NCBI GenBank assembly: GCA_016794525.1
Contig: JAEUJY010000008.1
Span: 1 to 44,439, forward strand
Direction of reading: 5' to 3'
Length of the DNA: 44,439 nucleotides
Source of the DNA: Myxococcales bacterium
GTDB lineage: Bacteria > Myxococcota_A > Polyangia > Haliangiales > Haliangiaceae
The notes under the pieces were generated by a model. It saw only the letters and a program-made list of their open reading frames with translations. It had not been told where the DNA came from and ran no database searches. Of the stretch, positions 35,760 to 44,319 are shown piece by piece. The position numbers were made by a program, and so were the translations under genes. The stretch's first letter is position 1. Each line of letters starts with the position of its first letter.

Positions 35760-37289
35760 ATGAGCCTGAACCTCGCCACGCTGCTCCGCGAGAGCGCCAA
35801 AGCCAACCCCACCAAGCCGGCCATCCACATCGGCGACGTGACGCTGCCCTACGCGATGGTCGACGGGCTAGCGCAGAAGTTCGCCGGCGCGCTGCGCGGC
35901 CTCGGGCTCAAGCCCGGCCAGCACGTCGCGCTGATGCTGCCCAACGTGCCGCAGTTCACGATCGCCTACTTCGGCTGCCACTACGCGGGCAACCCGGTGG
36001 TGCCGCTCAACGTGCTGCTCACCGCCGACGAGATCGCCTACCACCTCGACGACTCCGACGCGGTCGCGGTGGTGGTGTGGGAGGGCTTCCTCGAGCAGGC
36101 CCAGCACGGCTTCGCGCGGGTCGCCAGCTGCAAGCACCTGATCGTCGCCAAGGCCGACCGCGCCGACCTGAGCGCGCCGCCGGGCACGCTCAACTTCGCG
36201 GCGGTCACCGGCGCGGCGGCGCCGCTCACCGACATGCACGCGTCGTCGCCCGACGACACCGCCGTCATCCTCTACACCTCCGGCACGACCGGCAAGCCCA
36301 AGGGCGCCGAGCTGTCGCACTTCAACCTGTTCTACAACGCGCAGTGGCTGACCAACCAGCCGATGCCGGTGGCCCTCGATCAGGCGGTCGTGATGGTCGT
36401 GCTGCCGCTGTTCCACAGCTTCGGCCAGACCGTCATGCAGAACTCGACGCTGCTGGCCGGCGGCACGCTGGTGCTGATGCCGCGCTTCGATCCGCTCGGC
36501 GCCGCCCAGCTGATCGCCAAGCACAAGGTCAACGTCTTCGCCGGCGTGCCGACGATGTACTTCGCGCTGCTCCACCACGCCGAGGTGACGCCGGCGATGC
36601 TGGCGACGCTGGGCCAGTGCCTGTCGGGCGGCGCGGCGATGCCGGTCGAGGTGATGAACGCGTTCGATCAGAAGTTCGGCACCGACATCCTCGAGGGCTT
36701 CGGCCTGTCGGAGACCTCGCCGGTCGCGTCGTTCAACCCGCGCGGCGCCAAGAAGGCCGGCTCGATCGGTAAGCCGATCTGGGGCATCGAGTTCCGGCTG
36801 GTCGACGCCGGCGGCGCGCTGGTCACCGAGACCGGCAAGCCCGGCGAGATCTGCATCAAGGGCCACAACGTCATGAAGGGCTACTACAAGAAGCCCGAGG
36901 CCACCGCCGAGGCGATCACCGACGGCTGGTTCCGCTCCGGCGACATCGGCACCCGCGACGCCGACGGCTACTACTACATCGTCGATCGCAAGAAGGACAT
37001 GATCATCCGCGGCGGCTTCAACGTCTACCCGCGCGAGATCGAGGAGGTGCTGTACGGGCACCCGGCGGTGGCCGAGGCCGCGGTCATCGGCATCCCGCAC
37101 GAGAGCCACGGCGAGGAGGTCAAGGCGGTCATCGCCTGCAAGCCCGGCCACACCACCACGCCCGACGAGATCATCGCCTACTGCAAGGAGAAGCTCGCCG
37201 CGTACAAGTACCCGCGCATCGTCGAGATCATCGCCGCGCTGCCCAAGGGCCCGACCGGCAAGATCCTGAAGCGCGAACTCCGGCATTGA
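35760..37289 (+). CDS. AMP-dependent acyl-CoA synthetase (long-chain fatty-acid CoA ligase type)
   Basis: A 509-residue member of the ANL superfamily that activates a carboxylic acid to acyl-CoA through an acyl-AMP. All core motifs are seen: ILYTSGTTGKPKGAELSH (P-loop), EGFGLSETSP, WFRSGDIGTRDADGYYYIV, DRKKDMIIRGGFNVYPREIE, and the catalytic C-terminal Lys in PKGPTGKILKREL. It has no signal peptide, so acts in the cytoplasm or on the inner face of the membrane. The ATG at 35760 is preceded by GGGAAAGGA at good spacing. A TACAGT -10-like hexamer lies at about 35731. Substrate chain length cannot be read from sequence. Confidence 0.9.
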   Translation: MSLNLATLLRESAKANPTKPAIHIGDVTLPYAMVDGLAQKFAGALRGLGLKPGQHVALMLPNVPQFTIAYFGCHYAGNPVVPLNVLLTADEIAYHLDDSDAVAVVVWEGFLEQAQHGFARVASCKHLIVAKADRADLSAPPGTLNFAAVTGAAAPLTDMHASSPDDTAVILYTSGTTGKPKGAELSHFNLFYNAQWLTNQPMPVALDQAVVMVVLPLFHSFGQTVMQNSTLLAGGTLVLMPRFDPLGAAQLIAKHKVNVFAGVPTMYFALLHHAEVTPAMLATLGQCLSGGAAMPVEVMNAFDQKFGTDILEGFGLSETSPVASFNPRGAKKAGSIGKPIWGIEFRLVDAGGALVTETGKPGEICIKGHNVMKGYYKKPEATAEAITDGWFRSGDIGTRDADGYYYIVDRKKDMIIRGGFNVYPREIEEVLYGHPAVAEAAVIGIPHESHGEEVKAVIACKPGHTTTPDEIIAYCKEKLAAYKYPRIVEIIAALPKGPTGKILKRELRH

Positions 37290-37362
37290 GGCGACGCCGG
37301 GCGCCGGGCGGTGCGACCGCGCACCGCAGGCGGGGCGGGCCGGGCGCCGCATCCGAGCCCCC

Positions 37363-37464
37363 ATGCGACTGCTCGATCGGATCTGTCTGTGGGCCGGCCT
37401 GCTGATGTTCGTGGCGTTCGTGGGCGCGGTGCTGGTGTACCCGCACACGCCGTGGGCGCGGTGA
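37363..37464 (+). CDS. 33-residue putative membrane peptide
   Basis: An ATG-initiated 33-codon frame starting MRLLDRICLWAGLLMFVAFV and ending GAVLVYPHTPWAR, with one hydrophobic helix flanked by basic residues (Arg-in, positive ends). It sits 73 nt downstream of the acyl-CoA synthetase in the same direction. No strong ribosome site is seen (GCCCCC precedes it). Small size makes chance possible; no family is recognised. Confidence 0.4.
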   Translation: MRLLDRICLWAGLLMFVAFVGAVLVYPHTPWAR

Positions 37465-37609
37465 CGCCGACAGGCCGCCGCTGAGTTCAGACACCAGCGC
37501 GCGGCCGAGGTTCCCGCAATCGCCCGACGAGCGCCGGCGATTGCGACCCGGTCGATCGGCGTGCGAACGTGTGCATCCGCGGCGCCGGTGCCGTGTCTCA
37601 GGGATGGCC

Positions 37610-39133
37610 ATGACCCCACGCACGCTCCGCTCCTCGTCGTTCTCGTTGGTCGCCGTCGCGCTGCTCGCCGGGTGCGGCGGCAAGAAGTCGCCCCCCGCCG
37701 GCGGCGCGGGCAGCGCCGGGCCGATCGACGCGACCGGCCCGATCAGCCCGGCCGGCGGCGACGCCGCCGCGGCCGTCGCGCCCCCGCCCACGCCGCTGCC
37801 CGCGCTCGCCGCCGATCCGGGCGGCGCCACCGGCGACGTCACGTCGATCACGCCGTTCGGCGGCCCCAGGACCGACTCGACGCGGGCGATCGCGGTCACC
37901 CCCGACGGCGGCGCCGTCGTCGCCGGCTACTTCGAGGACACGGCCAAGTTCGGCGCGATCGAGAAGACCGGCGCCGGCAAGAGCGACGCCTTCGTCGCCA
38001 AGCTCGGCCCCGACGGCGCGGTCGCGTGGGTGACCGCGCTGGGCAGCCCCAACGAGGAGACCGCCGACGCGCTGGCGGTCGGCGCCGACGGCACGATCGT
38101 CGTCGGCGGCCTGTTCAGCGACGAGCTGGTCGCGGGCGGGCTCAAGGCCAAGGCGGTGGCGTCCGACGATCTCTACGTCGCGGCGCTGTCGCCGGCCGGC
38201 GAGGTGAAGTGGCTGTGGACCACCGGCGCCGCCGACTCCGACGCCACCACCGCGCTGGCGGCGACGCCCGACGGCGGCTACGTCGCCGCGGTGTCGTGGC
38301 ACGACCGGGTCAAGTTCGGCGAGGTCGAGGTCGCCGCCAAGGGCTACGACGACGCCGCGCTGGTCAAGCTGTCGGCGACCGGCGCGGTGCAGTGGGTCAC
38401 GCCGATCGCCGGCGACGGCAGCGAGGCGATCAAGCGGCTCGCGGTCGACGCCAACGGCACGATCTTCGCGCTCGGCGCGTTCCAGCAGACCCTCGACCTG
38501 GGCGCCGGCCCGCTGACCTCGGCCGGCGCGATGGACCTGCTGGTCGCGGCGTTCGACGCCACCGGCCACCACCTGTGGAGCTCGCGCGCGGGCAACCCGT
38601 GGAACGAGGTCGCCGGCGGCATCGCGCTCGACCGCGCCGGCAACGTCGTCATCACCGGGTCGTTCGACCGCGACGCCGACCTGTGGGGCACCAAGCTGGT
38701 CGCCGCCGGCGAGTCCGACGTGCTGGTCGCGCGGTTCAGCCACGACGGCAAGCCGCAGTGGGTCAAGCGCTTCGGCAGCGAGCGCGAGGACATCGGCTAC
38801 GGCGTCGCCGTCGACGACGCCGGCAACGCGGTCGTCACCGGCTGGTTCGAGACGCCGATCGACTTCGGCGGCGGCAAGCTGGTCGGCAAGGGCCAGAAGG
38901 ACGGCTTCGTCGCCAAGTTCACGCCCGACGGCGCCCACGTCTGGAGCAAGCGCTTCGGCGACTGGGACAACGACAGCGGCAACGCCGTCGCGATCGCGCC
39001 CGACAACACCGTCTGGCTCGCCGGCATGTTCCGCTACAAGCTCGACCTCACCCCCGCCGGCGTCACCTCGACGATCGTCGTCGGCGACAAGGTCCAGCGC
39101 GCCGACGGCTTCGTCGCGCACCTGCAGCGCTGA
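37610..39133 (+). CDS. Beta-propeller-repeat (SBBP-like) lipoprotein
   Basis: A 507-residue predicted lipoprotein. The signal MTPRTLRSSSFSLVAVALLAGC ends in a clear LAGC lipobox. A Gly/Ala/Pro-rich linker is followed by about seven repeats of the SBBP type (PF06739-like): DAFVAKLGPDGAVAWVTALGS, DVLVARFSHDGKPQWVKRFG, DGFVAKFTPDGAHVWSKRFG. These usually form extracellular propellers of unknown function. AGGG lies 6 nt before the ATG at 37610, so it is preferred over the ATG at 37604. A fourth double-hairpin repeat and the glutamate dehydrogenase lie convergent downstream. Confidence 0.8.
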   Translation: MTPRTLRSSSFSLVAVALLAGCGGKKSPPAGGAGSAGPIDATGPISPAGGDAAAAVAPPPTPLPALAADPGGATGDVTSITPFGGPRTDSTRAIAVTPDGGAVVAGYFEDTAKFGAIEKTGAGKSDAFVAKLGPDGAVAWVTALGSPNEETADALAVGADGTIVVGGLFSDELVAGGLKAKAVASDDLYVAALSPAGEVKWLWTTGAADSDATTALAATPDGGYVAAVSWHDRVKFGEVEVAAKGYDDAALVKLSATGAVQWVTPIAGDGSEAIKRLAVDANGTIFALGAFQQTLDLGAGPLTSAGAMDLLVAAFDATGHHLWSSRAGNPWNEVAGGIALDRAGNVVITGSFDRDADLWGTKLVAAGESDVLVARFSHDGKPQWVKRFGSEREDIGYGVAVDDAGNAVVTGWFETPIDFGGGKLVGKGQKDGFVAKFTPDGAHVWSKRFGDWDNDSGNAVAIAPDNTVWLAGMFRYKLDLTPAGVTSTIVVGDKVQRADGFVAHLQR

Positions 39134-39194
39134 GCGCGGCGTCGCGCCGAGCGCTTCGGCCGCGCACCGAGGCGCGTTGGTCGCCACCTCCGGT

Positions 39195-39317
39195 TCACGC
39201 CGCGCGACCCGCCCGACCGCTCCGCGCCGCCCGGGAGGCCTCGCGGACAGCCGTCGCGGAGGGGAGGCTCGGCGGGGGCATGACCCCGCCGAGGGGAGGC
39301 GCGGCGACGCGCCTCCC
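39195..39317 (-). repeat. Double-hairpin intergenic repeat, copy D (with long tail)
   Basis: On the minus strand it begins 11 nt after the glutamate dehydrogenase stop. Hairpin 1 pairs 39294-39303 with 39308-39317 (10 bp). Hairpin 2 pairs CTCGGCGGGG (39268-39277 as written on the plus strand) with CCCCGCCGAG (39284-39293). The tail 39195-39255 is 55/61 identical to copy B. Stem letters differ from the other copies, yet complementarity is kept. Confidence 0.8.
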
Positions 39318-39328
39318 TGCAATACGGC

Positions 39329-42300
39329 TCAGCCCCAGGGGGCGCGGTAGTCGTCGAGGATGAGGTACATCGGGATCAGGCCGTGGCCGCCGAAGCGCTT
39401 GACCATGCGCAGCGAGTCGGCGATGCGCTCGATCGGCTCGCGGTGCTTCTCGATGTAGGCCGGGTCGGCCGCCAGCTTCGACACGCCGAGCTGGCGGATG
39501 TCGGCGACGCCGCGCTCGACCGACGACAGGAACCGGCGCTCCCACGAGTTGGCCGGCACCTGCAGCGCCAGCTGCTCGTCGAAGGTGTCGACGTGGAGCT
39601 CGCGGCCGACCCGCTGGAACATCGGGGCGGCCTGCGCGACCGACAGCCGCGCGTCGCGGGCCGCGGCCAGCACCGCGAAGCCGTGGCGGTACAGGTCCAC
39701 GCGGACCAGCGCGGCGGCCAGCGGCGCCGGGAAGTTGCGACCGAGCAGCTCCTGCTCGCGCGCCGCCGCCGCGGCCTTGGCGCCGGCGTCGAAGCCGGCC
39801 ACCAGCGCGGTGGCCACCGCGTCGAACTGCGCGCGGGTCGCGGCGACGTCCTCGGGCGACAGCTTCCACGTCGCGTCGTTCCAGATCCACCAGCGCAGGA
39901 GCGCCCGGTTGACCTCCTCGAGGGACATCAGCGCCGCGTACTGATCGGCGGCCGCGACCGTGTAGTCGCAGCCGTGGATGGCCGCGCGCAGCGCCCGGCC
40001 CCCGATCAGCTCGTCGCACACGAAGTAGCGGATGACCAGCTCCTCGATCGGCAGCGCGGTCTCCTTGCCCAGCTGCACCAGCAGCGTGCACCCGGCCTGG
40101 TTGATGATCGCGTTGGTGGCCACCGTGGCCACGATCTCGCGCCGCAGGTGGTGCTGCTTGATCTGCGCCGCGTGGGTCTTGGCCAGCTGCGGCGGGAAGT
40201 AGTTCACGAGCATCGGCTCGAACAGCGGCAGGTCGGGGATGCGCGACGTCAGCACCCGGTCGAACAGATCGAGCTTGGTGTGCGCGACCAGCACCGCCAG
40301 CAGGTTGCGGGGCAGGCCCTTGCCGGTGGCCAGCCACCCGCGCAGCTCCTCGTCGGCCGGCACGTGCTCGGCGGCGCGGTTGAGGTTGTGCTTGTCGAGG
40401 TACGACACCAGGTCGAGGAACGGCTCGCCGCGGGTGACGCTGCGCAGCGCCTCCATCGACAGCAGCGCCGACTGCAGGTAGTTGTCCTCGACCACCGCCT
40501 TGGCCACCTCGGGCTCGAGCTGCCGCAGCACCTGATCGCGGGCCGCGCGGGTGGTGGCGCCGGTGGCCATCAGCGGCGCGAACAGGATCTTGAGGTTGAC
40601 CTCGTGGTCGCTGCAGTCGACGCCGGCCGAGTTGTCGATCGCGTCGGTGTTGCAGCGGCCGCCGTGCTGCGCGTACTCGGTGCGCGCGCGCTGGGTGATG
40701 GCCAGGTTGGCGCCTTCGCCGATCACCTTGGCCCGCAGCTCGGCGGCGCTGATCCGGACCGGATCGTTGACCTTGTCGCCGACCTCGCCGTGGCTCTCGG
40801 TCGACGCCTTGACGTAGGTGCCGATGCCGCCGAACCACATCAGGTCGACCTCGAGGCCGAGGATCGCCCGCACCAGATCGGGGCCGCTGGCGACCCGGCC
40901 CTTCAGGCCGAGCAGGGCCTGGGCCTCGGGCGACAGCGTGATCTCCTTGGCCGCGCGGTCGTAGACGCCGCCGCCCTTGCTGAGCGCCGTCGCCTTGTAG
41001 TCGCTCCACTGCGTGCCCGGCGTCGTGAACATGCGCTTGCGCTCGGCGTACGACACCGCGGGATCGGGATCCGGGTCGACGAACACGTGCTTGTGGTTGA
41101 ACGCCGCGACCAGCTTGAGCTTGTCGTTGAGCAGCATGCCGTTGCCGAACACGTCGCCGCTCATGTCGCCGACGCCGGCCACCCGGATCGACGTCTTGCG
41201 GATGTCGATGCCCATCTCGCGGAAGTGGCGCTCGACGTTGGTCCAGCCGCCGCGCGAGGTGATGCCCATCGCCTTGTGGTCGTAGCCGGCCGAGCCGCCC
41301 GAGGCGAACGCGTCGTCGAGCCAGAACTGGTAGCGCAGCGAGATGCCGTTGGCGGTGTCCGACAGGTGGGCGGTGCCCTTGTCGGCCGCCACCACCAGGT
41401 ACGGGTCGTCGGCGTCGTAGCGCAGGACGCCCGGCGGCGGCACGATCGCGGTGCCCTGGTAGTTGTCGGTGACGTCGAGCAGGCCGGCGATGAACACCTC
41501 GTACTGGGCGCGCGCCTCGTCGCGCGACAGCCCCGGCTTGCGGGTGGCGAAGCCGCCCTTGGAGCCGGTCGGCACGATCACGGTGTTCTTGAGCGTCTGC
41601 GTGCGCTGCAGGCCCAGCACCTCGGTGCGGAAGTCGTCGGCGCGGTCGCTGTGGCGGATGCCGCCGCGCGCGACCTTGCCGCCGCGCAGGTGGATGCCCT
41701 CGACGCCGGGCGCGTGCACGTAGATCTCGTAGAGCGGGCACGGCCGCGGCATGTGCTCGACCAGCGCCGACTCGATCTTGATCGAGATCGTGTCGCCGCG
41801 GCCCGGGCGGTAGTAGTTGGTGCGCCGCGTCGCCTCGAACAGGTCGATGAAGTAGCGGAGGATCAGGTCCTCCTGGATCACCGACACCGCCTCGAGCAGC
41901 TCGTCGTAGCGCCGGGCGATCGCCGGCAGCAGCCGCTCGGCGCGCACCGCCGGCGACTCGTCGCGATCGGTGCGGAACTTGGTCTCGAAGTACTCGACCA
42001 GGAGCGCCGCGCACGCCGGGTGCTTGAGCAGCGCGTCGTTGACGGTGTGGGTGCCGAAGCCCTGGAACACCTGCACGAAGTAGTTGCGGTAGGTGAGCAG
42101 GAGATCGATCTGCCGCCAGTCGAGCCCGGCGGTGTAGCCCAGCCCCAGCAGCCGGTCGTCGAACAGGAGCCCGTCGAGCACCCGCTGCAGCGTCGCGCCC
42201 AGCCGCTCGAGCGTCGCCGGATCGCGGATCTCGCGCCCGTCGGCGCCGCTGACCTCGAAGCCGGTGATGAACACCTCGGGCCCGGGGCCCTCGAGCGCCA

Positions 42301-44158
42301 CCGCCAGCCGGCTGGTGGTCTGCAGCGCCATCCGGTGCAGCGTCGGCACGACGTCGTTGAGCACCAGCTCGTGGCGCGACACGATGCGCAGCGACGTGTA
42401 GGCGCCGTCGCCCTCGCCGAGCACCACCATGCCGACCCGCAGCCCCTGGTTGGCCTCGAGCTTCTCGATCAGCTCGATGTCGAGCATCGCCACCTCGGGC
42501 GGGATCGCGCTCTGGTAGGCCTCGGGGAACCGGGTGCCGTAGCGCGCCCACACGTCGGGGGCGGTGGCGGTGGACGCCAGGTAGACCGCGGACCGCGACT
42601 TCGACGCGTCGGCGCCGGCGCGGTAGCGCTTGAACACCAGCGCCCGCAGCCGATCGTTCCAGGTCTCGAGCAGGCGCTCGAGCTGCTCGGTCAGGGTCTC
42701 GAGGTCGGCGTCGCCGACGTTGGGCCGGTACTTGCCGACCGTGAAGTGCAGGCGGATCGGCGACTCGTCGTCGGTCTCCTGCCGGTAGTCGCGCAGCGCG
42801 GTCACGCCGAGGAACCGCTTCACGTCGTCGGCCAGCTCCGAGCGCAACGCCTCGGAGAACTGCATGCGCGGCACCACGCAGATCACCGTGATCCGCCGCC
42901 CCCGCGGCCGCCGCATCACCATCACCCGCGCCTGATCCTTGGACTCGGCCTGCCGGATCTGCAGCGCGACCTCGTGGATCTCGTCGATGCTCCAGTAGAA
43001 GAGGTCCTCGAGCGGGATCGAGTCGAGGATCGCGGCGCTCTTGGTGTAGGCGTAGCTGCCCGGCGGCTCCTCGAGGCGCGCCATCACCTCCTTGATGCGC
43101 TTGCCCACCACCGGGACGCGGCGGTTGGCCTGCTTGAGCGCCTTGGTCGACATCAGCCCGATGAAGACGTGCTCGCCGAGCGGCTGGCCGTTGGCGCCGC
43201 GCTCGGCCACGCCGAGGTAGCGCACCTGGGTCACCGACCGCACGACCGTCACGAAGTCGGTGCGGTAGTAGGAGTACAGCTCCTCGCGGGTCCGGCGGGT
43301 GGCGACGATCTGTCCGACCACCTCCTCGAGCTCGCGGCGCTCGCCGGCGGCGAACAGGCCCAGGCCGCGATCGGGCCCCTTGCCGTCCTGGTGCGGGAAC
43401 CACGCGTAGCCGATCAGGATGAAGTTGTCGTCCTTGAGCCAGTCGATCAGCTCGACCGCCTCGCCGGCCTCGACCTCGCGCGCGCTGGGCGGGGCGTCGC
43501 TCTCGGCGCGCAGCACCGCCTCGCGCAGCAGGGGCTGGGTCTCGCGCGGGCTGGGCCGGTTGGGGTTCAGGCCGGCGACGCCGCACAGGAAGCTCCGCGC
43601 CTCCTGCAGGCGGGCCATCATGTCGCGCCGGTCGCGGTTGACCATCAGCGTCAGCTCGAGGCGCGCCTCGAGGTCGCGCCGCATCGCCTCGCGCTTCTCG
43701 GGCGCGATCGTCGACACCTGCAGGTACACCTGCGAGTACTTGGTGCCGCGGGTCGCGTCGATGCCGGCGATCTGGCCCTGGTCGTAGATGACGCCGTGGA
43801 TCGGGTGCAGCACGAAGCGCAGCTGCACGTCGTACTGGCGCAGGAACGCCTTGATCGTGCGGATCACGAACGCGCAGTCGGGCAGGCGCGTCTCGATCAC
43901 CGTCGACGGCACCTCGTCGGGCGCGAGCGTGGTCTCGGGATCGTGGATCGCCACCTTGACGGTGCGCGCCCAGTCGTCCTCGAGGAACGCGAACCGTTCC
44001 ATCACGAACGCGAGCAGCGTCTGCGGCTCGACCTCGGCGAGCACGTCGGCGGGGACGGCGCGGCAGTAGGCGCGGAGGTAGGCCTCCATCCGATCTCGGT
44101 GCGCCTCCTTGACCGAGTGATGAGCGAGCGCCAGGACCTGACGGACAACCTCTTGCAT
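39329..44158 (-). CDS. NAD-specific glutamate dehydrogenase, large (about 180 kDa) type
   Basis: A 1609-residue enzyme, normal for the L_180 class (called gdhB or gdhZ elsewhere). It oxidatively deaminates L-glutamate to 2-oxoglutarate with NAD+ in the cytoplasm. The catalytic region has GGKVARGGIRHSDRADDFRTE and VPTGSKGGFATRK. The Rossmann region includes RVAGVGDMSGDVFGNGMLLND and GEGANLAITQRARTEYAQHG, followed by NTDAIDNSAGVDCSDHEVNL. The long N-terminal half carries ACT-like regulatory domains and the C-terminus a helical domain. The ATG at 44158 (MQEVVRQVLALAHH) is favoured; a GTG at 44188 is longer. TAGTGT lies 8 nt upstream of the ATG. Confidence 0.95.
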   Translation of the reverse strand: MQEVVRQVLALAHHSVKEAHRDRMEAYLRAYCRAVPADVLAEVEPQTLLAFVMERFAFLEDDWARTVKVAIHDPETTLAPDEVPSTVIETRLPDCAFVIRTIKAFLRQYDVQLRFVLHPIHGVIYDQGQIAGIDATRGTKYSQVYLQVSTIAPEKREAMRRDLEARLELTLMVNRDRRDMMARLQEARSFLCGVAGLNPNRPSPRETQPLLREAVLRAESDAPPSAREVEAGEAVELIDWLKDDNFILIGYAWFPHQDGKGPDRGLGLFAAGERRELEEVVGQIVATRRTREELYSYYRTDFVTVVRSVTQVRYLGVAERGANGQPLGEHVFIGLMSTKALKQANRRVPVVGKRIKEVMARLEEPPGSYAYTKSAAILDSIPLEDLFYWSIDEIHEVALQIRQAESKDQARVMVMRRPRGRRITVICVVPRMQFSEALRSELADDVKRFLGVTALRDYRQETDDESPIRLHFTVGKYRPNVGDADLETLTEQLERLLETWNDRLRALVFKRYRAGADASKSRSAVYLASTATAPDVWARYGTRFPEAYQSAIPPEVAMLDIELIEKLEANQGLRVGMVVLGEGDGAYTSLRIVSRHELVLNDVVPTLHRMALQTTSRLAVALEGPGPEVFITGFEVSGADGREIRDPATLERLGATLQRVLDGLLFDDRLLGLGYTAGLDWRQIDLLLTYRNYFVQVFQGFGTHTVNDALLKHPACAALLVEYFETKFRTDRDESPAVRAERLLPAIARRYDELLEAVSVIQEDLILRYFIDLFEATRRTNYYRPGRGDTISIKIESALVEHMPRPCPLYEIYVHAPGVEGIHLRGGKVARGGIRHSDRADDFRTEVLGLQRTQTLKNTVIVPTGSKGGFATRKPGLSRDEARAQYEVFIAGLLDVTDNYQGTAIVPPPGVLRYDADDPYLVVAADKGTAHLSDTANGISLRYQFWLDDAFASGGSAGYDHKAMGITSRGGWTNVERHFREMGIDIRKTSIRVAGVGDMSGDVFGNGMLLNDKLKLVAAFNHKHVFVDPDPDPAVSYAERKRMFTTPGTQWSDYKATALSKGGGVYDRAAKEITLSPEAQALLGLKGRVASGPDLVRAILGLEVDLMWFGGIGTYVKASTESHGEVGDKVNDPVRISAAELRAKVIGEGANLAITQRARTEYAQHGGRCNTDAIDNSAGVDCSDHEVNLKILFAPLMATGATTRAARDQVLRQLEPEVAKAVVEDNYLQSALLSMEALRSVTRGEPFLDLVSYLDKHNLNRAAEHVPADEELRGWLATGKGLPRNLLAVLVAHTKLDLFDRVLTSRIPDLPLFEPMLVNYFPPQLAKTHAAQIKQHHLRREIVATVATNAIINQAGCTLLVQLGKETALPIEELVIRYFVCDELIGGRALRAAIHGCDYTVAAADQYAALMSLEEVNRALLRWWIWNDATWKLSPEDVAATRAQFDAVATALVAGFDAGAKAAAAAREQELLGRNFPAPLAAALVRVDLYRHGFAVLAAARDARLSVAQAAPMFQRVGRELHVDTFDEQLALQVPANSWERRFLSSVERGVADIRQLGVSKLAADPAYIEKHREPIERIADSLRMVKRFGGHGLIPMYLILDDYRAPWG

Positions 44159-44166
44159 CGAGCGCG

Positions 44167-44172
44167 ACACTA
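44167..44172 (-). promoter_or_regulatory. -10-like TAGTGT for glutamate dehydrogenase, possibly leaderless
   Basis: TAGTGT on the minus strand is followed by eight bases and the ATG at 44158. It fits TAnnnT with initiation close to the codon, as at hemE and the HEAT-cyclophilin gene. No -35 was found and no Shine-Dalgarno is visible. Confidence 0.35.
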
Positions 44173-44263
44173 CCAAAACGCCCACCACGCTGCCCGGCGG
44201 TCACGGCCAGACCGCGCCGACGCGCTGCGTCGGAGACGGTGCCCACGCGCCGGGAGTCTCGCG

Positions 44264-44293
44264 TCTCGGGTGGTCTCGGGTGGTCTCGGGTGG
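44264..44293 (+). repeat. 10-bp tandem repeat TCTCGGGTGG, three copies
   Basis: TCTCGGGTGG is repeated exactly three times (44264-44273, 44274-44283, 44284-44293) in the glutamate dehydrogenase upstream region. Its last copy merges with the repeat remnant E; on the minus strand the unit CCACCCGAGA resembles the start of the double-hairpin tail, so it may be an expanded tail. Confidence 0.7.
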
Positions 44294-44308
44294 GGGCCCC
44301 AGAGTTCA
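44286..44308 (-). repeat. Double-hairpin repeat remnant, copy E (hairpins missing)
   Basis: On the minus strand TGAACTCT joins directly to GGGGCCCCCACCCGAGA. Intact copies A and B begin near GAACT and end their hairpins with GGGGCCC(C)ACCC or a close form. Both hairpins seem deleted here, leaving only the two ends. It lies 11 nt after the stop of the partial gene at the right edge. Confidence 0.45.
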
Positions 44309-44319
44309 TACCGATGATC

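Noticed and set aside
35684-35830. Longer start of the HEAT-cyclophilin gene at 35830
   Set aside because: It would extend through the divergent acyl-CoA synthetase start and precede the lipoprotein signal with about 49 residues of non-family sequence.
44189-44319. CRISPR or phage attachment site from the 10-bp tandem repeat
   Set aside because: Only three units with no spacers; no integrase or cas gene nearby. It fits repeat slippage.
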